Source of the DNA: Achromobacter denitrificans NBRC 15125
GTDB taxonomy: Bacteria > Pseudomonadota > Gammaproteobacteria > Burkholderiales > Burkholderiaceae_B
Length of the DNA: 35,434 nucleotides
Direction of reading: 5' to 3'
NCBI RefSeq assembly: GCF_001571365.1
Contig: NZ_BCTQ01000053.1
Location: forward strand, 1 to 35,434
Position numbers and translations under genes: made by a program. This document shows positions 17,836 through 26,180 of the stretch, in pieces. How positions within the stretch are numbered: position 1 is the stretch's first letter; every line of letters begins with the position of its first letter. The notes beneath the pieces are model-generated. The model was not told the origin of the DNA. It ran no database searches and was given only the letters and a program-made list of their open reading frames with translations.

Positions 17836-18660
17836 ATGACCTTGTCCCACGGCCCGCTCGGCCAGAGCGTGTCCTACGTCTCGCAGTACGACCCGACCCT
17901 GCTCTTTCCCATCGCGCGCTCGCACAATCGCGCCGCCTTGAACCTGGCAGACGACAAGCTCCCGTTCACGGGCGTAGACCTCTGGAACGCCTACGAACTG
18001 TCGTGGCTGGACGCCAAGGGCAAGCCCCGCATCGCCATGGCCACTTTCTCGGTGCCGGCCGACAGCCCGAACATCATCGAATCCAAGTCGTTCAAGCTCT
18101 ATCTGAATTCGTTCAACCAGACCCGGCTGGTCAATTCGGCCGCCTTGCGCGGCCGGCTGGAGCGCGACCTGAGCGCCGCGGCCGGCGCCCCGGTCGGGCT
18201 GGATTTCTTCCTGCCCCAGCGCTTCTCCGAATTGCAGATGGGCGAACTGGACGGCATTTATATCGACAAGCTGGACATCGAGATCGATACCTACGAGCCG
18301 GCGCCGGAGGTGCTGCGCACCCGTCCGGGCGACATGGTCGAGGAAACGCTGGCCTCGCGCCTGCTGAAGTCGAACTGCCCGGTCACGGGCCAGCCCGACT
18401 GGGCCAGCGTGCAGATCCGCTACCGCGGCGCGCCCATCGACCGCGAATCCCTGCTGCGCTACATCGTCTCGTTCCGCCAGCATGCGGAATTCCACGAGCA
18501 TTGCGTCGAGCGCATCTACACCGACATCATGCACGCCTGCCGGCCCGAGCTGTTGACGGTCTACGCACGCTACACGCGCCGCGGCGGCCTGGACATCAAC
18601 CCGTGGCGCAGCAATTTCGAAGCCGCGCCCCCGGCGGACCTGCGCACGGTCCGCCAGTAG
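17836..18660 (+). CDS. queF: NADPH-dependent 7-cyano-7-deazaguanine reductase
   Basis: This 274-aa enzyme reduces preQ0 to preQ1 in queuosine synthesis for tRNA modification. It is the long, two-module T-fold form found in E. coli (282 aa), not the short YkvM form. The family motif ESKSFKLYLNSF is at 82-93 and the catalytic cysteine is in SNCPVTGQPDW (C181, with D188 following). RYTRRGGLDINPWRS lies near the C-terminus. The ATG at 17836 gives the normal N-terminus; an upstream GTG would add ten unlikely residues. The gene converges with the cytochrome c peroxidase gene, with nine bases between stops and no obvious terminator. Confidence 0.95.
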   Translation: MTLSHGPLGQSVSYVSQYDPTLLFPIARSHNRAALNLADDKLPFTGVDLWNAYELSWLDAKGKPRIAMATFSVPADSPNIIESKSFKLYLNSFNQTRLVNSAALRGRLERDLSAAAGAPVGLDFFLPQRFSELQMGELDGIYIDKLDIEIDTYEPAPEVLRTRPGDMVEETLASRLLKSNCPVTGQPDWASVQIRYRGAPIDRESLLRYIVSFRQHAEFHEHCVERIYTDIMHACRPELLTVYARYTRRGGLDINPWRSNFEAAPPADLRTVRQ

Positions 18661-18669
18661 CGCCTGCCC

Positions 18670-19671
18670 TTATTTCACGAAGGGTTCGGGCCGCGGCGTT
18701 TCGTCTTCCGACGGCGGCAGCAGCGGGTACTGGATCGCCGGCTGGTCGCCCGTCAGCGTCTTCAGGAACGCCACGATCTGCGCGTTCTCGTCCGGCGAGA
18801 AGGTCCGGCCCAGCTGCAGCCGGCCCATCACGTCCACGGCTTGCGTCAGCGTGGCCGCCTCGCCGTCATGGAAGTACGGATAGGTCAGGGCCACGTTGCG
18901 CAAGGTGGGCACCTTGAAGTTGAAGCGGTCGGCGTCCTTGCCCGTCACCGCCGCGCGCCCTTCCGCCTTGTTGTCCGTCTGGTAGGGCGCGACCAGGCCC
19001 ATCTTCTGGAACGAATTGCCGCCCACCGCCACGCCGTTGTGGCACGCCACGCAACCGCTGTTCTTGAACAGCTCGTAGCCGGCCAGCTCACGCACCGTCA
19101 GCGCCTTCTTGTCACCGCGCAGCCACTGGTCGAAGCGCGAATTGGGCGTCACCAGCGTTTCCTCGAACGCGGCCAGCGCGCCGGTCACCTCGTCTATCGT
19201 GATCCCGTCCTTGCCGAAGACCTGCTTGAACTCCGCCCGGTAGCCGGGGATGGAATTCAGCACCTGGATGGCCAGCTCGTGGGTGGACGCCATCTCCATC
19301 GGGTTCGCGATCGGCCCGCCCGCCTGCTCGCGCAGGTCCTTGGCGCGCCCGTCCCAGAACTGCGCGATGTTGAGGCTGGAGTTGAGCACCGTAGGCGAGT
19401 TGATCGAACCCTGCTGCCACTGGTGGCCGATGGAAGCCTTGAGGTTGTCCGAGCCGCCCATGCCCAGGTTGTGGCAGGAGTTGCAGGAAATCGCGCCGGA
19501 CCGCGACAGGCGCGGATCGAAGAACAGCTTCTTGCCGAGCTCGACCTTGGCCGGCTCCTTGATGACGGCCGGTTCCACCGGCTGTATCGGTTCCTGCGAC
19601 GCGGCCGAGGCCAGAGTGGTCCAACAGCTCAGGGCGATCCCCGCAGCCAGCAACGCGCTTGCCTTACTCAT
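18670..19671 (-). CDS. Di-haem cytochrome c peroxidase (CcpA/MauG family)
   Basis: This 333-aa periplasmic peroxidase reduces H2O2 with electrons from c-type cytochromes. A signal peptide (about 1-24, ending ASA) is followed by two haem-binding motifs, CNSCH at 63-67 and CVACH at 207-211, the spacing seen in bacterial di-haem peroxidases. Other family segments are LGKKLFFDPRLSRSG, DGRAKDLREQAGGPI, NPMEM and VPTLRNVALTYPYFHDG. AGGAG precedes the ATG at 19671. The gene is probably monocistronic or follows the MFS gene, 109 bases upstream. MauG-type maturation enzymes share the fold, but the length and context favour peroxidase. Confidence 0.92.
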   Translation of the reverse strand: MSKASALLAAGIALSCWTTLASAASQEPIQPVEPAVIKEPAKVELGKKLFFDPRLSRSGAISCNSCHNLGMGGSDNLKASIGHQWQQGSINSPTVLNSSLNIAQFWDGRAKDLREQAGGPIANPMEMASTHELAIQVLNSIPGYRAEFKQVFGKDGITIDEVTGALAAFEETLVTPNSRFDQWLRGDKKALTVRELAGYELFKNSGCVACHNGVAVGGNSFQKMGLVAPYQTDNKAEGRAAVTGKDADRFNFKVPTLRNVALTYPYFHDGEAATLTQAVDVMGRLQLGRTFSPDENAQIVAFLKTLTGDQPAIQYPLLPPSEDETPRPEPFVK

Positions 19672-19780
19672 ATGCTTCTCCTGGGTAATAACCTCTTCGT
19701 ATGCAGGGTCATTACATCAGGCTGAAGCCGGGCGGGCTTTGCGTCGCGTCAAACGGCCGCCGCGGCGGCGGCCGGGGAGA

Positions 19781-21085
19781 TCAGGAGCGGGCCGCCGCTC
19801 CGGCCGCGGCGGGCGGTTCGGCGCGGCGCGCCTGCACCGCGATCCATTGCGCCAGCAGGGCCGCCACCGCGAACGCCACGCCCGCGCCCACCCAGGGGCC
19901 CTGACGCAGGCCCGCGTCCAGCAGCAGGCCGAACGCCAGCGGTCCCAGGGCCGAGCCCACGTCCATGCCGGAGTAAACCAGGCCATAGACCGAGCCCGCG
20001 GAACCCTTGGGCGTCACGCGGCGGATCAGCATGTCGCGGGACGGCGCGGCCACGCCGGAGCAGAAGCCGGCCAGCGCGACGACCGGCGCGGCCAGCACGG
20101 CCGGCACCAGGCCGAGCGCCAGCACCACCAGCGTCAGGCCCGCCAGGATCAGCGCCACCATCACGGTGCGCTCCGTGCGCGGCGTGGCCGAGACGAGGAA
20201 GCCGCCCGCGGCCATGCCCACGGCGGAGGCCACCATATAGCCCGACAGCGCCGAGCTGGCGGCGACCTTCGACAGGTCGTACAGCTGGCCCAGGAGCGGA
20301 ATGGTGTAGTTCTGCACCGAGGAGAGCGCGATCGAGGTGCAGGCGAAGAACAGGAACGCGCCCCACAACGCCGGCTTGGACAACAGCGTGGCCAGGGTGG
20401 CCAGCACGCCTTCCTGCGGCTTGGCCGCCGGCCTCACCGCGGGCTTGGCGGCCTCGGGCTCGGCCTGGCCTTCCTGCGGCAGCGGACCGCCCAGCAGGTC
20501 GCGGCCCAGCACCGTCAGCAACAGCACCAGCGCGACCAGGCCGGCCGCGCTATAGGCCGCCACCCGCCAGTCCGCCAGCAGCGTGATGGTCGTCATGAAC
20601 ACGGGCGTGAGCGCCCAGCCCAGGTTGCCGGTCAGCCCGTGCGCGGAGAACGCATGCCCCAGGCGCGGCGCGGTGATGCGATGGTTGATGATGGAATAAT
20701 CGGCCGGGTGGAACACCGAATTGCCGATGCCGCCCACGACGGCGGCCGCGATCAGCATCGCGTAGCCATTGGCCGACCCGATCAGCAGCCCGGACAGCAC
20801 GAAGCACGTCAGCCCGAACCACAGCACCGGCCGCGCCCCGATCCGGTCCACGACGAAGCCCGACGAGGCCTGCCCGATGCCCGACACCACGTAGAAGGTC
20901 GAGACCAGCAGCCCGAGGCGGGCGAAGTCCAGCCCGAAGGCATTGCCCAGGGAAACATAGAGCGAGGGCAGGACCAGTTGGAAAAAGTGCGAGGAAGCAT
21001 GGGCCACCCCGATCAGCAGGATGATCTTCCAGTCGCGCCGGCGGACGGCGGCGTCCATGGCCAGGGTATTCGCAGCGGTGTTCAT
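19781..21085 (-). CDS. Major facilitator superfamily transporter
   Basis: This 434-aa integral membrane protein has about twelve hydrophobic segments in two halves joined by a central loop near residues 205-235 rich in Ala, Pro and charged residues. An MFS motif-A-like stretch, GFVVDRIGARPVL, follows TM2, and SATPRTERTVM is the equivalent in the second half. The substrate is not evident. Some similarity to fosmidomycin-resistance-type transporters (N-terminal SHFFQLVLPSLYVSLG, then HPADYSIINHR) is my impression from memory. The start at 21085 is the best fit to the first helix, but neither it nor the ATG at 21058 has a clear ribosome-binding site. The longer upstream frame is Arg-rich and was rejected. 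Confidence 0.85.
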   Translation of the reverse strand: MNTAANTLAMDAAVRRRDWKIILLIGVAHASSHFFQLVLPSLYVSLGNAFGLDFARLGLLVSTFYVVSGIGQASSGFVVDRIGARPVLWFGLTCFVLSGLLIGSANGYAMLIAAAVVGGIGNSVFHPADYSIINHRITAPRLGHAFSAHGLTGNLGWALTPVFMTTITLLADWRVAAYSAAGLVALVLLLTVLGRDLLGGPLPQEGQAEPEAAKPAVRPAAKPQEGVLATLATLLSKPALWGAFLFFACTSIALSSVQNYTIPLLGQLYDLSKVAASSALSGYMVASAVGMAAGGFLVSATPRTERTVMVALILAGLTLVVLALGLVPAVLAAPVVALAGFCSGVAAPSRDMLIRRVTPKGSAGSVYGLVYSGMDVGSALGPLAFGLLLDAGLRQGPWVGAGVAFAVAALLAQWIAVQARRAEPPAAAGAAARS

Positions 21086-21305
21086 TGCAAAAGGCCGCGG
21101 GCAGCGGCAAGGTGCGCGGCGCCTGCGGCAGCGCGCGGGTTGTCTCCGGCAACGTCCGGGCGCTCCAGGCGTTGGATTCTGGGCGATTGCGGCGCGGGCG
21201 CCGTGCCGGTCGGGCCGGCGGATCGCTCTTAGAGTGTAACGGCGGCTGCCTTGCGCGAGCCTGCCGCCGTCATGCAAACCTTACCTGCGCGGGATGATCC
21301 CCCGA

Positions 21306-21878
21306 TTACAGGGCCTTCTCGCGGATGGCGGGCCAGGCGCGCTGCAGGTAGTACAGCATCGACCACACCGTCAGCACCGCCGCGACCACGATCAGCACGT
21401 CGCCCAGCAGCTTGGTGCTGACGCCGTGGATCGGCTGGTTGTACAGCAGGCACGGGATCGCGATCATCTGCGCGGCCGTCTTGAACTTGCCGAGGCGGTG
21501 CACCGCCACGCTGGCGCTGGCGCCGATCTTGGCCATCCATTCGCGCAAAGCGGAAATCGTGATTTCCCGGCCGATGATGATCAGGGAAATGAAGGCATCG
21601 ACGCGGCTGAGGTCCAGCAGGACGATCAGCGCGGCGCAAACCATGAGCTTGTCGGCCACCGGATCCAGGAAAGCGCCGAAGGCGGAAGTCTGGTTCCAGC
21701 GGCGGGCCAGCCAGCCGTCGAACCAGTCAGTCAGGGCCGCGATGATGAAGGCCCAGGCAGCGAGGGTGTCGCGCGTGGGCACGGACATCCAGCTCTCGGG
21801 CAGGTAGAACAGCCCGACCACCAGCGGAATCATGGCGATGCGCAGCCATGTCAGGATAATGGGTACGTTAATTGGCAT
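21306..21878 (-). CDS. pgsA: CDP-diacylglycerol--glycerol-3-phosphate 3-phosphatidyltransferase
   Basis: This 190-aa inner-membrane enzyme makes phosphatidylglycerol phosphate, the committed step to phosphatidylglycerol and cardiolipin. The CDP-alcohol phosphotransferase signature D-G-x2-A-R-x8-G-x3-D-x3-D is complete (D54, G55, A58, R59, G68, D72, D76). Several hydrophobic helices flank it, and IIIGREITISALREWMA is typical of PgsA. It follows uvrC on the same strand, 171 bases downstream, the uvrC-pgsA order common in proteobacteria. No clear terminator follows its stop. Confidence 0.95.
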   Translation of the reverse strand: MPINVPIILTWLRIAMIPLVVGLFYLPESWMSVPTRDTLAAWAFIIAALTDWFDGWLARRWNQTSAFGAFLDPVADKLMVCAALIVLLDLSRVDAFISLIIIGREITISALREWMAKIGASASVAVHRLGKFKTAAQMIAIPCLLYNQPIHGVSTKLLGDVLIVVAAVLTVWSMLYYLQRAWPAIREKAL

Positions 21879-21904
21879 AGTGTCCGTATGCTAACAGTAA
21901 GATG

Positions 21905-21954
21905 GGGGCCCCCCCCCGAAGCGCCTGCGGCGCTTCCCCCCCAGGGGGGCGCCG
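21905..21954. repeat. REP-like GC hairpin between uvrC and pgsA
   Basis: A perfect 8-bp stem GAAGCGCC/GGCGCTTC (21918-21936, loop TGC) is framed by long runs of C and by a matching C/G block, so the structure can extend outward. It lies in the 171-base uvrC-pgsA gap. I recall very similar hairpins scattered in Achromobacter and Bordetella genomes (memory). It could attenuate or stabilise the uvrC-pgsA message. Confidence 0.65.
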
Positions 21955-22049
21955 CTGCGGACCGGCGGAGCCGGATCCGCGCGGCCTGGCTTGGGCGATC
22001 CGCGACTGTCGGGGCATCTGCGCTATAGGCTACGAGAGTGTGGGCAGCC

Positions 22050-23876
22050 TTATCGTAGGGCTTCATAGATGCGGATGGCCAGCTCTTGGGAGATGCCGTC
22101 CACGGACGCCAGGTCTTCGATGCTGGCGGAGGCCACGCCGGAGAAACCGCCGAACCGGGCCAGCAGGCGCTGGCGGCGGCGGGCGCCGACGCCTTCGATT
22201 TCCTCCAGGCGGGACACGTTGCGCGCCTTGGCGCGGCGCGCGCGCATGCCGGTGATGGCGAATCGGTGCGCCTCGTCCCGCACCTGGGCGATCAGCATCA
22301 GGGCGGCGGATTCGCCGCCCAGCGCGACCGGCGGCCGCTCGTCGGCGAACACCAGGGTTTCCAGGCCGACCTTGCGCCCTTCCCCCTTGGCCACGCCCAC
22401 CAGCGTCTGGACGTCCAGGCCCAGCTCCACGAACACTTTACGGGCCACTTCCACCTGGCCCTTGCCGCCGTCGATCAGCACCAGGCCGGGCATGGGCGCC
22501 TCGCCGTCGGCCACCTTGGCGAAGCGGCGGGTCAGCACCTGGCGCATGGCGGCGTAATCGTCGCCGGGTGTGATGCCGGCGATGTTGTAGCGGCGGTAGA
22601 GCGAAGGCTGCATGTCGTGGTGCTCGAACACCACGCAGGACGCCTGCGTCGCCTCGCCGGCGGTATGGCTGATATCGAAGCACTCGATGCGCAGCGCATC
22701 CAGCGCCGCTTCGTCGGTGTCCAGTTCCAGCGCCTCGGCCAGCGCCAGCGTGCGGGCCGCGCGGGCCCCGGATTCGGTCAGCGCGCGCGCCAGGGCCATC
22801 TCGGCATTCTTTCCGGCCTGTTCCAGCCATGCCCGGCGAGTGCCCTGCGGACGCGTCAGCACCCGCGAGGGCCGGCCGCCGGCCTGCTCCACCAGCAGGT
22901 CGATCAGGCCTGAATCCGGCAACGCGTGCGAACAGACCAGCACGGGCGGCAAGGCATTGTCGGTGTAGTGCTGGGCCACGAAGGCCTCCAGCACCTGGGG
23001 CGCCGCCTCGCCCTCGGCGTGCGAGGGGAAGAACGGCTTGTCGCCCAGGTGGCGGCCGCCTCGCACCATCGCCAGGTTCACGCAGACCTTGCCGCCGGCG
23101 ATGGCCACCGCGATGATGTCGGTGTCTTCGCCGCTGACGTTTTCCATGGTCTGCTGGTGCAGCACGCGGGCCAGCGATCCCATCTGGTCGCGCAGCGCGG
23201 CGGCCTCCTCGAAGCGCAGCTCGCCGGCGGCCTGCAGCATGCGGGTTTCGATCTCGCCCATCACGTCCTTGGCTTCCCCGTTCAGGAAGCGCACGGCGCG
23301 CTGCACGTCGCGCTCGTACTCGGCCGCCTCGATGGCGCCTACGCAGGGCGCCGAGCAACGGCCGATCTGATGCAGCAGACAGGGCCGCGAGCGGTTGGCG
23401 AAAACGGTGTCCTCACAGGTGCGCAGGCGGAATACCTTCTGCAGGATCTGGATGGTTTCGCGCACGGCCCAGGCATTGGGGAACGGGCCGAAATACTGGC
23501 CGCGCTTGTTGGTGGCGCCGCGGTAATAGGCGATGCGCGGCCAGGCGTGGCCGGTGATCAGCAGGTACGGATAGGACTTGTCGTCGCGGAACAGGATGTT
23601 GTAGCGCGGCTTCAGGCTCTTGATGAGGTTGTTTTCCAGGATCAGCGCTTCCGCCTCGGAGCGCGTGACCGTCACCTCCAGCCGCGCCACCTTCGCCACC
23701 ATCTGGGCGATGCGCGGGCTGGCCAGGTTCTTCTGGAAATACGACGAGACGCGCTTCTTCAGGTCGCGCGCCTTGCCGACATACATGACCTCGCCGGCCG
23801 CATCCAGGTGCCGGTATACGCCCGGCAGGTGCGGCAGGTCAGCCAGGAACGATTTGAGATTGAAGTCGTCGGGCAT
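22050..23876 (-). CDS. uvrC: Excinuclease ABC subunit C
   Basis: This 608-aa nuclease of nucleotide excision repair makes both incisions around a UvrB-marked lesion. The order is a GIY-YIG domain (PGVY near 18 and MYVGKA at 31-36), then a Cys cluster (CLLHQIGRCSAPC), a UVR motif for UvrB binding (LRFEEAAALRDQM), an RNase H-like domain (FDISHTAGE, LVLIDGGKGQ), and C-terminal helix-hairpin-helix repeats (LEEIEGVGARRRQRLLARFGG). The length matches E. coli (610 aa). The ATG at 23876 aligns with the E. coli start and lies within the end of nagZ, a 38-base overlap; an upstream ATG at 23921 is less likely. Confidence 0.96.
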   Translation of the reverse strand: MPDDFNLKSFLADLPHLPGVYRHLDAAGEVMYVGKARDLKKRVSSYFQKNLASPRIAQMVAKVARLEVTVTRSEAEALILENNLIKSLKPRYNILFRDDKSYPYLLITGHAWPRIAYYRGATNKRGQYFGPFPNAWAVRETIQILQKVFRLRTCEDTVFANRSRPCLLHQIGRCSAPCVGAIEAAEYERDVQRAVRFLNGEAKDVMGEIETRMLQAAGELRFEEAAALRDQMGSLARVLHQQTMENVSGEDTDIIAVAIAGGKVCVNLAMVRGGRHLGDKPFFPSHAEGEAAPQVLEAFVAQHYTDNALPPVLVCSHALPDSGLIDLLVEQAGGRPSRVLTRPQGTRRAWLEQAGKNAEMALARALTESGARAARTLALAEALELDTDEAALDALRIECFDISHTAGEATQASCVVFEHHDMQPSLYRRYNIAGITPGDDYAAMRQVLTRRFAKVADGEAPMPGLVLIDGGKGQVEVARKVFVELGLDVQTLVGVAKGEGRKVGLETLVFADERPPVALGGESAALMLIAQVRDEAHRFAITGMRARRAKARNVSRLEEIEGVGARRRQRLLARFGGFSGVASASIEDLASVDGISQELAIRIYEALR

Positions 23877-24897
23877 TCTGATAACGGGTTTCGGCCTGCA
23901 GGGTATCCCAGTCCGGCGCATCGAAGCGCGGCATCAGCCGGCGGATCCGGGCCACGGATTCGGGCGGATGCTCGAACTCCAGGCGCGACAGCAGTTCGTC
24001 CGCCAGGTCCGGCCGGTTGCATACCAGTACCATATCGCAACCGGCGCCCAGCGCGGCCTTGGCGCGGGCCAGGATGTCGCCCGCCACCGAGGCCCCTTCC
24101 ATCGTCAGGTCGTCCGAGAACACCACGCCGTCATAGCCCAGGCGCTTGCGCAGGATGTCCCGCACCCAGCGCTTGGAGAAGCCGGCGGGATGCTTGTCCA
24201 CCTTTGGATAGATCACGTGCGCGGGCATCACCGAGGGCAGCACCGCGTCGCCCAGCCAGGCGTACGGCGCGGCGTCTTCCTCCAGGATGCGATCCAGCGG
24301 GCGCTCGTCCACGGGGATCTCGTGGTGCGAATCCGCTTCCACGAAGCCGTGCCCCGGGAAATGCTTGCCGCAGGCCGACATGCCGGCCAGTTGCAGGCCC
24401 TGGATGAGCGCGCGCGACAGCATGGCGACCACGCGCGGATCGCGGTGGAAGGCGCGGTTGCCGATCACCTTGCTGACGCCGTAGTCCAGGTCCAGCACCG
24501 GCGTGAAGCTCATGTCCACGCCGCAGGCGCGCAGTTCGGCGGCCAGCACGTAGCCGGCCTCGGTCGCCAGGCGCATCGCCTGCAGCGGATCTCGGTCCCA
24601 GAGGGCGCCCAGCTCGCGCATGGCGGGCAGCGGGGTGAAGCCGTCTTCGCGGAAGCGCTGCACGCGGCCGCCTTCATGGTCCACCAGGATCAGCAGCGGT
24701 TCCTTGCGCGCCTTGTGGATCTGGCGAGTCAGGGCGGTCAGCTGGCGGCGGTTCTCGAAGTTGCGGGCGAAGAGGATGACGCCGCCGACCAGCGGATGGC
24801 GCAGGCGCTTCTTCTCTTCCTTCGTCAGCGCGTATCCCGCCACGTCGACCATTACGGGGCCGGGCGGCAGGACCGCCCTGGATTTTTTCTTGGCCAT
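23839..24897 (-). CDS. nagZ: Beta-N-acetylhexosaminidase
   Basis: This 352-aa cytoplasmic family GH3 enzyme removes GlcNAc from anhydro-muropeptides during peptidoglycan recycling; its products influence AmpC induction in bacteria with AmpR. The family signature KHFPGHG is at 178-184, followed by DSHHEIP. The catalytic aspartate lies in FSDDLTMEGA (about 262). LVDHEGGRVQRF near 72 is also characteristic. No signal peptide is present, as expected for NagZ. Its 3' end overlaps uvrC by 38 bases, and it lies 66 bases after acpS, in an apparent multi-gene transcript from pdxJ. Confidence 0.95.
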   Translation of the reverse strand: MAKKKSRAVLPPGPVMVDVAGYALTKEEKKRLRHPLVGGVILFARNFENRRQLTALTRQIHKARKEPLLILVDHEGGRVQRFREDGFTPLPAMRELGALWDRDPLQAMRLATEAGYVLAAELRACGVDMSFTPVLDLDYGVSKVIGNRAFHRDPRVVAMLSRALIQGLQLAGMSACGKHFPGHGFVEADSHHEIPVDERPLDRILEEDAAPYAWLGDAVLPSVMPAHVIYPKVDKHPAGFSKRWVRDILRKRLGYDGVVFSDDLTMEGASVAGDILARAKAALGAGCDMVLVCNRPDLADELLSRLEFEHPPESVARIRRLMPRFDAPDWDTLQAETRYQNARRLQSQIVPG

Positions 24898-24963
24898 GTC
24901 AGGCTGTCCTTCTGTCTAAGTCTGGCAAGCCGGCCGGGGGGCGATAGGCTCGGGGCCCGCGGA

Positions 24964-25392
24964 TCAAGGCTTGCGTTCGACCACCACGTAGGCGGCGGCC
25001 ATGTCGGATTCGTCGGTAATGGAAACATGGGCCGCGCCGAAGCGCTGGACGTACCAGTCCAGCAGTTCGGGCGCGATCACCAGCACGGGCCGGCCGCCGG
25101 GCGCGTTCAGCGTCTGCACGCGCCGCCAGGTCATGGGCATGCGCATGCCCAATCCGATCGCCTTCGAGAAAGCCTCCTTGGCGGCGAAGCGCGTCGCCAG
25201 GAAGCGCAGGCCGCGCGCCGGATCGCGGGCGCGGCGGGCATGGAACTTCTGCAATTCCTCGGCGCCCAGGATCTTCTCGGCGAAGCGGTCGCCATGGCGC
25301 TGCAGCGCGCGTTCGATGCGATCGATGCGCAGCAGGTCCATGCCGATGCCGGCGATGGCCCCTGGGGCGGCGGCGCGGGGAGTCTCGGACAT
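24964..25392 (-). CDS. acpS: Holo-[acyl-carrier-protein] synthase
   Basis: This 142-aa phosphopantetheinyl transferase moves 4'-phosphopantetheine from CoA to apo-ACP, switching on fatty acid synthesis. The metal-binding motif IGMDLLRIDRI has its Asp at 19, and the second motif RFAAKEAFSKAIG has its Glu at 73. The length is slightly above E. coli AcpS (126 aa) because of an Ala/Pro-rich N-terminal extension. It sits directly after pdxJ, with 47 bases between them. The pdxJ-acpS pairing is widely conserved in proteobacteria. Confidence 0.95.
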   Translation of the reverse strand: MSETPRAAAPGAIAGIGMDLLRIDRIERALQRHGDRFAEKILGAEELQKFHARRARDPARGLRFLATRFAAKEAFSKAIGLGMRMPMTWRRVQTLNAPGGRPVLVIAPELLDWYVQRFGAAHVSITDESDMAAAYVVVERKP

Positions 25393-25439
25393 GGCGCGGG
25401 CTCGCGGCTAGCGGCGGGAACGGGTCGGCGGGCCGGCGG

Positions 25440-26180
25440 TCACAGACCGCGCAGCGCCTGCAGGCGCGCCTGCACCATCAGCGCCTTCATGTCGCGCACG
25501 GCCTTCTCCCAGCCGTCGAAGACCGCCTGCGCCACGATGGCATGGCCGATGTTGAGCTCGGAAATGCCGTCCAGCGCGGCCACCGGGGCGACGTTGCCGT
25601 AGTGCAGGCCATGGCCGGCGTTCACGCGCAGGCCATGGCGCAGCCCTTCGGCCACCGCCACGCGCAGGCGTTGCAGCTCGGCCTGCGCGGCGTCGCCCTC
25701 GGCTTCGGCGTAGGCGCCCGTGTGCAGTTCGATCACGGGCGCGCCGGCCTTGGCCGCCGCGGCGATCTGGACCGGATCCGGATCGATGAAGAGCGACACG
25801 CGGATGCCGGCTTCGGCCAACAGGGCCACCGCGTCGGATACCGGGCCCATGGCGCCCGCCACTTCCAGCCCGCCTTCGGTGGTGAGCTCGGTGCGCTTTT
25901 CAGGCACCAGGCAGACGTCGTTGGGCTTGACCGCGCAGGCGATCTCCAGCATTTCCGCCGTGACCGCGCATTCGAGATTCATGCGCGTGCGCAACTGCGG
26001 ACGCATGGCGTAGACGTCCGCGTCCTGGATGTGGCGGCGGTCTTCGCGCAGATGCAGCGTGATCAGGTCGGCGCCGGCGTCTTCCGCGCGCAGCGCGGCG
26101 GCGACCGGGTCCGGATAGGTCGTGTGACGCTGCTGCCGCAGCGTGGCGACGTGATCGATGTTTACACCAAGTTCTATCAT
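25440..26180 (-). CDS. pdxJ: Pyridoxine 5'-phosphate synthase
   Basis: This 246-aa TIM-barrel enzyme joins 1-deoxy-D-xylulose 5-phosphate and 3-amino-2-oxopropyl phosphate to make pyridoxine 5'-phosphate (vitamin B6). Family motifs are NIDHVATLRQQR at 7-18, HLREDRRHI, NLECAVTAEM, PEKRTELTTEGG, VNAGHGL and ELNIGHAI. The start ATG at 26180 overlaps the stop of the efflux outer-membrane gene by four bases (ATGA), so PdxJ translation may depend on ribosomes finishing that gene. This is an unusual link, because pdxJ is more often next to recO, era or rnc. Confidence 0.97.
   Translation of the reverse strand: MIELGVNIDHVATLRQQRHTTYPDPVAAALRAEDAGADLITLHLREDRRHIQDADVYAMRPQLRTRMNLECAVTAEMLEIACAVKPNDVCLVPEKRTELTTEGGLEVAGAMGPVSDAVALLAEAGIRVSLFIDPDPVQIAAAAKAGAPVIELHTGAYAEAEGDAAQAELQRLRVAVAEGLRHGLRVNAGHGLHYGNVAPVAALDGISELNIGHAIVAQAVFDGWEKAVRDMKALMVQARLQALRGL

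Noticed and set aside
21293..21306. Terminator after pgsA
   Set aside because: The short GGGAT/ATCCC symmetry leaves no proper loop and no U-tract follows.
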